NCBI RefSeq assembly: GCF_000013445.1
Contig: NC_007796.1
Span: forward strand, 2,888,936-2,952,935
Length of the DNA stretch: 64,000 nucleotides
DNA from: Methanospirillum hungatei JF-1
GTDB taxonomy: Archaea; Halobacteriota; Methanomicrobia; Methanomicrobiales; Methanospirillaceae
Direction of reading: 5' to 3'
How positions within the stretch are numbered: position 1 is the stretch's first letter; each line of letters opens with the position of its first letter. The notes under the pieces were generated by a model, which ran no database searches, had not been told where the DNA came from, and saw only the letters and a program-made list of their open reading frames with translations. Below, one piece after another: positions 27,755-37,262 of the stretch. A program made the translations under genes and the position numbers.

Positions 27755-29510
27755 GGCTGTTGCACAAACACAAAAAAAGCTTAATATAAATTATTAAAGC
27801 TTAATTATATATATTATTAAGATCAATATATTATATGTCTCATCGCTATAACATGATTAGAGGATATGGTAATGAACAACAATTTTTACTCCCTGTCAAT
27901 GCGATGGACTGGCTATCTGAAAATGATATTACTTATGGCATATTAGAAATTCTTTCGATTCTCGATATTAGTCCATTTATTAATAAATATCGTGACGATG
28001 GTCGCGGTTCTGCCTTTTTTGATCCTCGTTCAATGCTTGGAATAATAATTTATTCAATGATTCGTGGAGAAAAATCTAGCAGAAAAATTGAGATGTGCTG
28101 CCATTATGATATTGGATATCGGATCGTCGCCAATAATCTTACACCTGACCATACAACGATCTATCGTTTCAAGAAGAATAATTCAAAAGAAATCAAATCC
28201 CTTTTTAAACAATTATCTCAAATTATCGTAGAATCCGGGATAGCAAGAATCGGTGTCCTAGCCCTCGATGGATCAAAATTTGGCTGTAATGCCTCTTTAT
28301 CAGCCAATAAAAAATTAAAATACCTTGAAGCAGAGCTAGGTCGGCTTTTTGATGAATCACAGGAAATTGATGAGTTAGAAAACGATGATATAAATATTCA
28401 GGATATGGAGATTAACCGACTACCTGAGCATCTTTCAACAAAAGAAAAACGAAAGGAAGTTCTTAATCGGGCTAAAGAGAAATTAATTGAACGACATGAT
28501 ATCGAATCTAAAAAACAAGAAGAAAAGATTCTGGACCGCGAAAAAGAAGAATTAGAATCGGGTAAAAAGAAACGAGGTAGAAAGCCTTTAGAGCCTAAAA
28601 AAGAGCCATCTTCAGATTCAAAAGTAAATCTCACTGATCCTGAAAGTCAGATAATGTCAACCACCAATGGCTGGATTCAAGGGTATAATGGGCAGATTAT
28701 CGTTTCTGAAAATCAATTTATCCTCGCTGCAATGATATCAGATGAGCAAAACGATAAAAAATTATTAATACCTATGCTAAATGAACTCGAAGACCTTTTT
28801 ACGGGTATTCATCCATCAATTTCGCCTAATATACTACTATCTGATGCAGGTTATTTCTCATACCCGAATTCTTTAGCAGAATTGGATTATGGCATTCAAC
28901 TCATCATCCCTCCTTCTAAAGAAAGAAAAATTCCAGAATATTCAGATAATGATGGGTATATCTCACGAATGGAAATGATATGTCGGGCGATTTGTATGGG
29001 AGAAATAATCACATTTCCGGAATTGCAAAGTATCGGGACGTTTGTTTGGCAATCTTTTATGAACAGAGAGAAACAAGCAACAACTCAGGAAATTTGTAAA
29101 CGAGTTATGGAAGTACGTGTGAAATCCCCCACTGGTAGAGAGTTATATCGAAAACGAAAATACATGGTCGAACCAGTTTTTGGTAATATGAAACATAATA
29201 TGAGGTTTAGGAGTTTCTCTCAAAAAGGGAAAGAGAATTGCGAGGGAGAATTCTTTTTAGCTGCATTAGTGCATAATATAAAAAAACTTATCAGATTTGA
29301 GGGTATAGTTAAAATTAAAGAATTTGCTACGAATATTATAAAACCGTCAAGAGGTTCAGGTTTTTCCTATATTTTTGCAAACACAGTATGTAAAGTGGGA
29401 ATTGATACATGCAGGTTCATACATCAATTAGTCTATTTTGGTTGATAGCTTAAGGGGTAGAGATCGATCATTTGTGATCCTGCATGATATTGATCATTGG
29501 TGCAACACCC
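27755..29510 (+). mobile_element. IS1182-like insertion sequence, 1756 bp
   Basis: The left end GGCTGTTGCACAAA and the inverted right end GGGTGTTGCACCAA match at 12 of 14 positions. It is flanked by the 8-bp repeat TCGATAGA. It carries one intact transposase gene and is clearly richer in A+T than its surroundings. The reconstructed kinase frame across the empty site confirms both ends to within a base or two. Confidence 0.9.
27835..29445 (+). CDS. IS1182-family transposase
   Basis: 536 aa. N-terminal DUF772-type helical domain (FFDPRSMLGIIIYSMIRGEKS), DDE acidic residues in LALDGSKFG, LLSDAGYFS and the Glu region MVEPVFGNMKHNMRFRSF, with a charged linker (about 160-265). The NLTDPESQIM-GYNGQ stretch is typical of the IS1182 group. 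Intact, with many AAA/ATT codons unlike neighbouring genes, pointing to recent arrival. Confidence 0.9.
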   Translation: MSHRYNMIRGYGNEQQFLLPVNAMDWLSENDITYGILEILSILDISPFINKYRDDGRGSAFFDPRSMLGIIIYSMIRGEKSSRKIEMCCHYDIGYRIVANNLTPDHTTIYRFKKNNSKEIKSLFKQLSQIIVESGIARIGVLALDGSKFGCNASLSANKKLKYLEAELGRLFDESQEIDELENDDINIQDMEINRLPEHLSTKEKRKEVLNRAKEKLIERHDIESKKQEEKILDREKEELESGKKKRGRKPLEPKKEPSSDSKVNLTDPESQIMSTTNGWIQGYNGQIIVSENQFILAAMISDEQNDKKLLIPMLNELEDLFTGIHPSISPNILLSDAGYFSYPNSLAELDYGIQLIIPPSKERKIPEYSDNDGYISRMEMICRAICMGEIITFPELQSIGTFVWQSFMNREKQATTQEICKRVMEVRVKSPTGRELYRKRKYMVEPVFGNMKHNMRFRSFSQKGKENCEGEFFLAALVHNIKKLIRFEGIVKIKEFATNIIKPSRGSGFSYIFANTVCKVGIDTCRFIHQLVYFG

Positions 29511-29518
29511 TCGATAGA
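29511..29518. repeat. Target-site duplication, right copy
   Basis: TCGATAGA, identical to 27747-27754, directly after the right IS end. Confidence 0.85.
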
Positions 29519-29743
29519 ACCGATAAAAAAGAATGCGATGCCGATAAAAATTAAAAATCCATTGTCAATTTTATCCCGGCTGTTCCAGGTGATTACAAAA
29601 ATTACTCCTGCGATGATGATACTGAAGAACTCTGCAAAGGTATGAAACAGGAGATAACTATACCCGATGGTCAGGGATATTCCGATGATGAAAATCACGA
29701 GGATGAGAATAAATCGTATGGATGAAGATTTAGTCAATTTCAT
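29511..29743 (-). pseudogene. MASE3 histidine kinase, N-terminal part
   Basis: 78 codons up to the IS end (an ORF of 91 aa runs 9-14 codons into the IS and stops at 29468). Two membrane helices, with FHTFAEFFSIIIAGVIFVIT and FIGIAFFFIGSI, which are the usual first helices of MASE3. Starts with an overlap of 14 bp with the upstream response regulator gene, so RR and kinase were one operon. Confidence 0.85.
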
Positions 29744-30740
29744 GGTGCTTCTTTAAAAAATTACGGATTTTCGATGATGCAATATATCCATTATCGAGTT
29801 GATCAATAATTTTGTCAATTTCGTGGATATAGGGCATTATATCCGGTAATTGTTCACTCTCATTGATATCAAGAATTGCAACAATGATAGAGAGGGGATT
29901 TCTGATCTGATCGTTTAAAAGGGCAAATTTTTCCAGGTTATCCTCAATCTGCCGGTATGCATCATGAACGACCCGTTTCATCACGATGCTTTCAGAGATA
30001 TCTCGCAGATTTATGACAACTCCCGTGCAGCCATGATCTGGTTCTTCCAATGGAGAGATCACCCCGTCAATGTAGACTCTGGAACCGGAGGGTTTTCTCA
30101 TATATAATGGATAATCAATCTCTGAAAGCGGCGTGCTTTTCTGAACATGATAGGGAAGATGAACCGGAAGGTTATCAGAGGACCGGTATAATGTCAGTAT
30201 TTCAGAGAGAGGGTGGCCGATGAGATCGCAATGAGTTCCAAGGATTGTGCAGGCCGCCTGATTCATCAGCCGAATCTCCCCGGTTGAGTTAATGGCGATT
30301 ATTCCTTCTCCCACCGACTCAAGGACGGTTTTAAGCCATTGGCGGTTTTCATGAACTAATTTTTCAGACTCATGCTTGTATATGGCAACCTCGAGGGCGT
30401 TAGTAACATCATGTTCAGAAAAGGGTTTGGTTATAAAACCAGATAGTCTGGTCGATGTTGCCCGTCTGATTGTCCGGATATCCGAATACGCAGTCAGAAA
30501 GATGATGGGGATACTCTGGTTCCTATTGATCTGTTCTGCAGCAGTGATGCCATCCATATCTCCGGCTAACCGTATATCCATGAGGATGACATCAGGGTTT
30601 TTCTCCCTGGAGATGGAGATTGCCTCTTCCCCGGTCTTTGCCACTCCGGCCAGATCATACCCATGGGCCTCGATGATCTTTATGAGGTCAAGGGCCTCAA
30701 TTCTGTTATCTTCGACTATGAGAATACGATATGGTGACAT
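29730..30740 (-). CDS. Response regulator REC-PAS
   Basis: 336 aa from MSPYRILIVEDN. REC domain with phosphoacceptor D55 (DVILMDIRLAGDMDG) and ITKPFSE lysine, PAS at about 130-245, then a helical C-terminus (EKFALLNDQIRNPLSIIVAI) that looks like a degenerate dimerisation helix where the His is replaced. No HATPase and no DNA-binding domain. Its natural partner, the kinase overlapping its 3' end, is broken by an IS element. Confidence 0.82.
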   Translation of the reverse strand: MSPYRILIVEDNRIEALDLIKIIEAHGYDLAGVAKTGEEAISISREKNPDVILMDIRLAGDMDGITAAEQINRNQSIPIIFLTAYSDIRTIRRATSTRLSGFITKPFSEHDVTNALEVAIYKHESEKLVHENRQWLKTVLESVGEGIIAINSTGEIRLMNQAACTILGTHCDLIGHPLSEILTLYRSSDNLPVHLPYHVQKSTPLSEIDYPLYMRKPSGSRVYIDGVISPLEEPDHGCTGVVINLRDISESIVMKRVVHDAYRQIEDNLEKFALLNDQIRNPLSIIVAILDINESEQLPDIMPYIHEIDKIIDQLDNGYIASSKIRNFLKKHHEID

Positions 30741-30746
30741 CCACAA

Positions 30747-31144
30747 GCCCTCGGTATCGTAATGGAATCCCTGCCATCATGATCATGAAAGGAGTAAAAA
30801 GTATATTGGTGTCACCATAGATAAGTCCATGGATATCAGGTACATATTTAGTAAAACTACTTTATTTTAAGGAAATTTCCTGCGATTATTCAGGGTTTAC
30901 TGTTTAGAATTTGAATGACTTTTTTTGCTTTATATCGAGTCTTGAACCAAAGAATCATTCAATACTTCATTCAAAGGAAATGGATTATCATAACCACAAT
31001 TTGTTCTTAATTGACCTAAACGCGTCAAATTGGCTTTTATTATTGGATCTACCATATCACTTTTCATTTTTACATTTTGATGATCTATTCCCGTTCTACA
31101 CAGTATATAGATATTCTTTCGCTTAAGAATAGTTATCAAATTCA
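30747..31144. other. Gene-poor stretch, 5' exon side of the group II intron
   Basis: About 400 bp of A+T-rich DNA. On the minus strand a frame is open from the intron border to a stop at 30930 (about 71 codons, with LGQLRTNCGYDNPFPLNEVL) and could be the end of an older gene, but I do not recognise it. No RNA gene seen. Confidence 0.3.
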
Positions 31145-31528
31145 GTGCGACAAGAAGCAGTAAATCGGATTGCGAACCCGGTTTAAAATCGGTAACGCCA
31201 CCCAATCCATTCTGGGCGTCCCTACCTGCACGTGCGTGTTTAGCAATAAACGGGTGCGAAGCTGCAGGAACAACGTGGTGATTCCCATAGTCTCTTTGGG
31301 ATAAGCTGCCAGGGAAAGGTATCATGGACAAACAAACGTTGAACCGCTGCAGGATCGTTAATTATATCAGGAGGAAAGAGATTTGCCCCTGTCCCCACTG
31401 AGGGAGAATCACGGTATCAGTAGCTTGAATTATGCTGGTACGAATGGACGAAGCTGATTCCGGTCTATGGGCGGGTCCTAAAATACCACAATTATCCGAT
31501 TTATTGAACTTGGAAAACCCAATACGCT

Positions 31529-31571
<43 letters not shown>

Positions 31572-31721
31572 TAAGAACCTTGTGAGAGGAACCACATGCG
31601 TAGTGGGAGTAGGAGGCTGCAAAACGCGAATGCCCGGCTGTAATGGCTGTGGATAGGGGTTCAAACTTTGCCCTGACCTGAAAGGGTGCCGACGTGCAGC
31701 TGGTTTTTCACGGCGAACAGG

Positions 31722-33203
31722 ATGGTTTCAATGAACGGGATAAGTTCAATTACGCATAAAAGCGAGGACATCTCGGACAGAAAACTTGCAAAACAATGGA
31801 AGAAATTTCCATTTGCTAAAGCAAGAGATTATGTAAAGCGACTTCAGACACGTATCGCAAAAGCAGTGAAGAACGGCCAATATCGACTTGCAAGACGACT
31901 CCAGTATCTGCTTACACATTCGTTTTATGCAAAAATGTTGGCAGTACAACGAGTAACCAAAAACAGAGGTAAAAGAAGTGCAGGAGTAGATGGGGAAAAA
32001 TGGACCACCCCTGAACAGAAAATGAAAGCAGCATTAACGCTTTCGGACAAGGGCTATCGGGCAAAACCTCTCCGGAGAATCTACATCCCTAAACCGCAAT
32101 CGAGTAAAATGCGACCTCTTTCGATTCCAACCATGTATGACCGTGCTATGCAAGCTTTGTATGCAATGGCTCTTATGCCTTGGGCTGAGACCACAGCAGA
32201 CAAGACATCATTCGGATTCCGAATGAAGCGAAATGCACAGGATGCTGCTTCATACACTTTTCAGTGCTTAAGCAGAAAGACTTCAGGTCAATGGATATTA
32301 GAAGGTGATATCCGCGGGTGCTTCGATAATTTCGCACACCAATGGATGCTTGATAACATCCCTCTTGACCAAAGAATCCTTAACCAATTCCTGAAAGCCG
32401 GTTATATTTATGATGGAATACTCTACCGTAACAAGTCAGGTACGCCCCAAGGCGGCTTAATTTCCCCCTTATTGGCTAACATGGCTCTTGACGGCATGGA
32501 AAGAATGTTGAAAGAACACTTTCCCGGAAATAAGGTTCATCTCATACGGTTTGCAGATGATTTTCTCGTAACGGCAGACTCACAGGAAACGGCACTCCAG
32601 TGCAAGGAACTCATCACTGAATTTCTTCATGAACGAGGGCTTGAACTCTCTGAGGAAAAGACCAAAATCGTTCATATCAACGAGGGGTTCGATTTCCTGG
32701 GCTGGAATTTCAGAAAATTCAAAGGCAAATTCCTGATACAACCTTCGAAGAAAGCTATTGCCGCAATCATTGATAAAGTAAGGGTAATCATTAAGTCGGC
32801 GAAGGCCTGGAAACAGGAAGACCTTATCAAAGCCCTAAATCCCGTAATTAAGGGATGGGCAATGTATCACCGGACGGCTTCTGCAAGTATGACCTTTGGG
32901 AAACTTGACTGGGTTGTCCGAAATATGTTGTGGAGATGGGCAAAGCGCCGTCATAATAATAAAGGGAAGAGATGGATTGCCAGAAAATACTGGCACCCAA
33001 CACTTACCAGAAAACAGGTCTTTAGAACCTCTACTCTTACTCTCGAAAACTTCTCCAACACCAAAATTCAATACCGAAAATTCATAAAACTGGATGCAAA
33101 TCCGTTTATTGATACCGAGTATTTTGAAAACAGGCCAGGAGTTTTCCTCTCAAAGCAAAGATCGATACGGATGTTCCTTCACTACGCCCATAAAAGCGGG
33201 TAG
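31722..33203 (+). CDS. ltrA: Group II intron reverse transcriptase/maturase
   Basis: About 493 aa from ATG 31722 (31731 is an alternative). RT blocks: GKRSAGVDGEKW, RRIYIPKPQSSKMRPLSIPT, FGFRMKRNAQDA, ILEGDIRGCFDNF, SGTPQGGLISPLLANMAL, catalytic FADD in LIRFADDFLV, and GFDFLGWNFRKF. Domain X (maturase) follows, about 400-460. No HNH endonuclease cysteines at the end, so it is of the endonuclease-lacking type. It appears intact. Confidence 0.92.
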   Translation: MVSMNGISSITHKSEDISDRKLAKQWKKFPFAKARDYVKRLQTRIAKAVKNGQYRLARRLQYLLTHSFYAKMLAVQRVTKNRGKRSAGVDGEKWTTPEQKMKAALTLSDKGYRAKPLRRIYIPKPQSSKMRPLSIPTMYDRAMQALYAMALMPWAETTADKTSFGFRMKRNAQDAASYTFQCLSRKTSGQWILEGDIRGCFDNFAHQWMLDNIPLDQRILNQFLKAGYIYDGILYRNKSGTPQGGLISPLLANMALDGMERMLKEHFPGNKVHLIRFADDFLVTADSQETALQCKELITEFLHERGLELSEEKTKIVHINEGFDFLGWNFRKFKGKFLIQPSKKAIAAIIDKVRVIIKSAKAWKQEDLIKALNPVIKGWAMYHRTASASMTFGKLDWVVRNMLWRWAKRRHNNKGKRWIARKYWHPTLTRKQVFRTSTLTLENFSNTKIQYRKFIKLDANPFIDTEYFENRPGVFLSKQRSIRMFLHYAHKSG

Positions 33204-33213
33204 TGAAAAACTT

Positions 33214-33247
33214 GAGCGGATTGCGGTGAAAATCGCACGGTCCGTTC
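33214..33247 (+). ncRNA. Group II intron domain V
   Basis: 34 nt from GAGCGGA to TCCGTTC; ends pair over 7 bp, the upper stem is closed by a GAAA tetraloop, and AGC (33215-33217) is the catalytic triad. This supports a splicing-competent intron. Confidence 0.88.
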
Positions 33248-33553
33248 TTGGAAGGCTGGGTTAGGGTAACCTAACCTGGCTATTCGACATAGACTCATCA
33301 TTGAAATTGAGCATGAAAAGCAGTTTCTGTCATGGAACATCTATCTGAAGGATGGGGGATACGGAAAACCAGTAGGTTAACAGGTGTGAGTTTAGGGACG
33401 GTGGCTAGACTTTTAAATCACCACCAAGGAGTAATCCCCTATGCTCTGAAGATTCACCACCGGATCCCATAATCCCTGCCAGGTGATCCTGAAGGTCCAG
33501 AATTATCCGTGGATATAGGACCATTCCAGGCAAAGGGAATTAGGCCCTTTCGG

Positions 33554-33859
33554 TCACCGACCAGGCTTACCTCTCTCCCCCATCACCCAAAACACTGCTG
33601 CCTTCTTCTTTGGCCAGTCCCGGATCATCCCTCTCAGCTGCCTGGTGAGCACGACATACTCTCTCCCATCACTCCCGGAGATCTGTATCCGATTCCCTGA
33701 TGATGAGCACATAAGACCAGGAACAATCATCCCATTCAGAACCAGGATCAGATCACCGGTTGGGATGACCTGAACCACCCCGTACCCGTCTCGTATAACT
33801 GCGACCATCCCCTTCTCCCCAGGAATGAGACGACCAACCTTCTCATTCCTGAACGATGG
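33554..33859 (-). pseudogene. 5'-truncated copy of the unknown gene at 34398
   Basis: The translated frame matches the 34398-34754 protein along its length: EKVGRL-PGE, VIRDG-GV, IPTGD-ILVLNG, then LRGMIRDWPKKKAAVFW. The frame is closed upstream by TAG at 33862-33860, removing about 15 N-terminal residues, and no normal start codon remains before VAVIRDGYG (ATG 33808). It may be a duplicate left by an element rearrangement. Confidence 0.65.
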
Positions 33860-33917
33860 CTATTCATGATTACCCCAAAGTTTTCTTTTTGTGAATGCAA
33901 ACAATACTATTATTTAT

Positions 33918-34139
33918 ATGAAAACTATTCACGTCCCAATTCTTATAGAAACAGACGAAGATGGTATCTTCATTGTTTCATGCCCCCAATTCAAAGGATG
34001 CCATACTTATGGGAAAACTATCGATGAGGCATTAGCGAGGATAAAAGAAGTAATTGAACTATGCTCTGAAGATACCCCCTTGGATACTCTGAATACCTTT
34101 GTAGGATTTCGTGAGGTCGAAATTGTCCAGGGTGCGTAA
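33918..34139 (+). CDS. hicB: HicB-family antitoxin
   Basis: 73 aa from ATG 33918 (an earlier start at 33891 is possible). HicB partial RNase H-like fold: HVPILIETDEDGIFIVSCPQ, GCHTYGKTIDEALARIKEVI. It lacks a clear C-terminal DNA-binding domain. Its stop overlaps the toxin start by one base. It should neutralise HicA by direct binding. Confidence 0.85.
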   Translation: MKTIHVPILIETDEDGIFIVSCPQFKGCHTYGKTIDEALARIKEVIELCSEDTPLDTLNTFVGFREVEIVQGA

Positions 34140-34384
34140 TGCTTCCAATAATTAAAGGGAAAACACTCATTTCATTTCTCGAGTCTCTTAATTTTACCAT
34201 AATCAGGCAACGTGGATCACATGTACGGATGAAGTCAGAAGATGGAAGATACACTACCATTCCAGTTCATAGTGGTGAGGCTATACCCAAAGGCCTATTA
34301 CGAAAAATTATTCGGGATGATCTTGAAATGACACTTGAGGAATTCACCCTGGCCTATAATGAATATATGGGAAGGATACAGTAA
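34139..34384 (+). CDS. hicA: HicA-family mRNA interferase toxin
   Basis: 81 aa, dsRBD-like fold with the catalytic His28 in RQRGSHVRMKSEDGR and the usual IPVHSGEAIPKGLLRKIIRD. HicA cleaves mRNA without ribosomes. Gene order is antitoxin first (hicBA). The pair sits between two copies of an unknown gene in a decayed element. Confidence 0.88.
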   Translation: MLPIIKGKTLISFLESLNFTIIRQRGSHVRMKSEDGRYTTIPVHSGEAIPKGLLRKIIRDDLEMTLEEFTLAYNEYMGRIQ

Positions 34385-34397
34385 TCCATATCTCCTT

Positions 34398-34754
34398 TCA
34401 TTTTTTATTGAATATATTACCACTATTTCCCTCTCTCCCCCCCATCTCCCAAAAAACCGCTGCCTTCTTCTTTGGCCAGTCCCGGATCATCCCTCTCACC
34501 TGCTTAACCAGAACAAAATATGATCTCCCATCAGTGCCTGTAATCACCATCATCTTCCCTGAATTATTCACTGATAGCATGGGGACCGAAAGCCCGTTCA
34601 GCACCAGAATAACATCTCCAGTGGGGATGATACCAATCACCCCAACCCCATCCCGGATGACCTCTATCATCCCGTCTTCACCCGGATAAAGCCGACCGAC
34701 TTTTTCATACCGAACAGCCGGTGCATCCCGTTCAGATGTAACGACAAAGGGCAT
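34398..34754 (-). CDS. Unknown protein of the primase-helicase element
   Basis: 118 aa, beta-rich, soluble, with a basic-aromatic stretch RGMIRDWPKKKAAVFWEMG near the end. No family recognised. Its start overlaps the stop of the helicase gene (TGATG), so the two are in one operon. A 5'-truncated copy lies at 33554-33859. Confidence 0.65.
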   Translation of the reverse strand: MPFVVTSERDAPAVRYEKVGRLYPGEDGMIEVIRDGVGVIGIIPTGDVILVLNGLSVPMLSVNNSGKMMVITGTDGRSYFVLVKQVRGMIRDWPKKKAAVFWEMGGREGNSGNIFNKK

Positions 34755-36808
34755 CAGATAACCCCTCTGCCAAGAAGCATCTCCCGTTCATAACAGGTCT
34801 GACAGATTCCGGTCTTTGTCTCATAATCCCACCAGGCTATTCCCTGGAGTTTGCAGACATGACACCTGCCATAATCAGTCGTTGTCCGTTGCATCCGGGT
34901 TATATTCAGGACTCCGGGTAATGTCCGGACAGATTCAGACTCCTGCATAAGAGTCCGGGAATTACATGCCTTACTGAGCGTACACCCATCCGTGTGATGC
35001 CTCAATGATACGTTCGGGGGCTTGCAGATGGAACAGGGCTCTTTCGTATCATCCAAAGATATCGAATGATCGCCATCATGATCAGGAGGATACGTACCGA
35101 TCTTTGCATTCTTTCCATTCTTTGCATCAGTTTGCACCACTGGATGCAAAGATATATCCGGCATTTGAGATTGCTTTGAATGATTTCGGTGTACATCTGA
35201 AGATATATGATCCTGGTTTGCAGCAGATGTGAGATCACGGTGTGAATCCGTGTTTGTACCGATGGCAGAATCGTGGGCTCCGGGTAAGACTGCCGTGCTG
35301 CAAACATAACTATTCTGAGTAGCAGACGGAGTATTTTCTTCTAAATCCGTCGAATTGTCATTTGTTAATGTGCAGCAGCTGCTGCAAGGATGGTGCAAAG
35401 AATGCAAACTTCCCTTATTGTCCCCTGAATTATCGTCAGAATCATCATCCAGACTATTTGAGATTTCCAAATCAGAAATCCAGCACCCATCTGTCCCAGA
35501 CCAGGTATCATAGACCAGAGCATCCCAGAGATATGCCTTTGCACGCCTTTTCACATTGAAACCCTCATGTTCTCCTGATATCGTCCGGTCAGTAAATGAG
35601 AGAGCAGGACATTTTTCAAGGAGGCCTGAATGGATTACCCCTCTGTTACTATACCCATGCAATGTCCGGTAGATGGTATTGTACGACAATCCGCAAAACC
35701 GCTGAAGTTGTGGTATCGTAACCTCTTCACGGTCAAGATTCCGGATTGCGGTAATGAGCTCTGCCTCCTTTCTGGTAAGTTTCGTCGTCTGACCTCCGGA
35801 CTCACCACAGAGCTTGATATAGAGAGAACGTGCACGGGAGAAATCCTCCATAGTCGCGGTCACACAGGTGACTCCTCCGATCTCCTGCCTTTCACGCTGG
35901 AACTGGTTCATTATGGTATGGGTCCGGATAAGATCTATCAGCATATCCGGGTTTCTTCTGTTCGAGGCAGACGTGAACCGAATCTGTTCAGAATATGGAA
36001 TGACAACCCAGACCGGTGAGAAGAGAATATCCCACATCTCCCTGCAGACTTTGATCTCCGGATGGAGAGTCGCCTCCGGAAGAGGGAGCTCCCGTGCTGA
36101 ACGAAGTGTCCGGGATAAAACTTTTAGATCCTGCTGCTCACTGTCATCTATCCAGGTGGTAAGCATCCGGTTCCAGATCTGGTCATCTCCTGCTCCTTCT
36201 ACCTTTGAAATCCACCATACACACCGTTCCGGAATCACACAAGTCTGACTTTTGCGGTCCTTGTTCACGGTCAGATACCGGAATGGCTTTTGAAAACTAC
36301 TGGTGACTCCTTTCAAAATCTCCTGCATCTGATCTGAAAGGCCGGTATCGTCAAGGGTGATTACCATACCGGGCAGGAGGGTTTCTGCATAAAAAAGGGC
36401 TTTGTCACTGATTCGCTGACCGATCCGATTTATTTCAGGCACCTGGGCCAGCATCACGTCAAATGCATCGGTCTTTCCTTTTCCTGATGTTCCGGTTACC
36501 AAAACATGCAGTCCTTTCGATTTCGGGTTTGCAATCGCACGTGATGCAAGAGAGAGGGCCAGACATTCTGCAACTACTTCATCCCCTTCATGATCCAGGG
36601 CGAAGGTCTGGAGGGAATACAAGAGGGGATCTTCGGAATTCAGTATCCGGAGTGCTTCCTGCCTTGGATCTAAATCAGAGGCAGATGCAGAAGCAGGATG
36701 GAGAGACTCTTTTTCTCTGGCAGGAGAAGGAGAACAGTCAGGAGAGTCGGTCTGTTCCTGAACAACTCCCTCATGACCGGAATCATACCGGTATCCATCC
36801 CGTTCCAC
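34754..36808 (-). CDS. Helicase-like ATPase, C-terminal part of a broken primase-helicase
   Basis: 684 aa. ATPase core at about 50-270: Walker A VLVTGTSGKGKTDAFD, Walker B-like MVITLDDTGLS, then WWISKVEGAGDDQIWNRML. HTH-like region at about 345-400 (TIPQLQRFCGLSYNTIYRTL), a long low-complexity linker (about 460-600), and a C-terminal CHVC-CQTC zinc knuckle. Archaeal proviruses encode a single long primase-helicase with this ATPase; here the N-terminal primase is separated by frameshifts (see 36840). Confidence 0.65.
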   Translation of the reverse strand: MERDGYRYDSGHEGVVQEQTDSPDCSPSPAREKESLHPASASASDLDPRQEALRILNSEDPLLYSLQTFALDHEGDEVVAECLALSLASRAIANPKSKGLHVLVTGTSGKGKTDAFDVMLAQVPEINRIGQRISDKALFYAETLLPGMVITLDDTGLSDQMQEILKGVTSSFQKPFRYLTVNKDRKSQTCVIPERCVWWISKVEGAGDDQIWNRMLTTWIDDSEQQDLKVLSRTLRSARELPLPEATLHPEIKVCREMWDILFSPVWVVIPYSEQIRFTSASNRRNPDMLIDLIRTHTIMNQFQRERQEIGGVTCVTATMEDFSRARSLYIKLCGESGGQTTKLTRKEAELITAIRNLDREEVTIPQLQRFCGLSYNTIYRTLHGYSNRGVIHSGLLEKCPALSFTDRTISGEHEGFNVKRRAKAYLWDALVYDTWSGTDGCWISDLEISNSLDDDSDDNSGDNKGSLHSLHHPCSSCCTLTNDNSTDLEENTPSATQNSYVCSTAVLPGAHDSAIGTNTDSHRDLTSAANQDHISSDVHRNHSKQSQMPDISLHPVVQTDAKNGKNAKIGTYPPDHDGDHSISLDDTKEPCSICKPPNVSLRHHTDGCTLSKACNSRTLMQESESVRTLPGVLNITRMQRTTTDYGRCHVCKLQGIAWWDYETKTGICQTCYEREMLLGRGVI

Positions 36809-36839
36809 TTAGCTTTTGCCCGATTCCGATTGCTCTGTT

Positions 36840-37247
36840 TTATTCTGGCTTCATAATCCTGTTTTGGACGGGGCCTTCGAATCGTTCCCGAAGTTCTGAC
36901 CATCGCTGGGTTCCGCCACCACAGGAGTTGTGATGACATCCGGCAAAGATTCCGCCACTTGCAAACTGGATGGCATAGGCTCCATCGGTGTGTGCGGTAG
37001 AGAACGGACATGCATCAAAGAGGAATAGCCGTCCGCCGGCAAACGGTTTCTCCCGGTAGGAGAGATGGTGGTCTGAAAGCCATGCTCCTAGATCTGCTAC
37101 CGATGACCGGGTACTGCCCTTTGGCTCTGTTTTCTTCTCCGGTTGTTCACAGAGAAGCGATGCAAGGCTGGTCAGGAGTGATGGTGAGACGATCTCCAGG
37201 GTATCCGGCACATGCAGAAGAGATGACCGGCGGTGACGCCGGCCCGG
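36840..37247 (-). pseudogene. Primase remnant upstream of the helicase
   Basis: The frame is open from 37247; the usual start would be GTG 37211. It holds LFDACPFSTAHTDGAYAIQF and FAGCHHNSCGGGTQRW, a primase-type zinc/His cluster. After RERFEG the frame runs out, while an overlapping frame continues with KQDYEARIKQSNRNRAKAK, so a 1-nt shift lies in the C-run near 36880. The N-terminus is cut at about 37245. Confidence 0.6.
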
Positions 37248-37262
37248 TCAATCCATGAGATT

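Noticed and set aside
30930-31331. 133-aa minus-strand ORF as a real gene
   Set aside because: Its front half lies inside the group II intron's 5' structural RNA on the other strand; only the part outside the intron might be a gene end.
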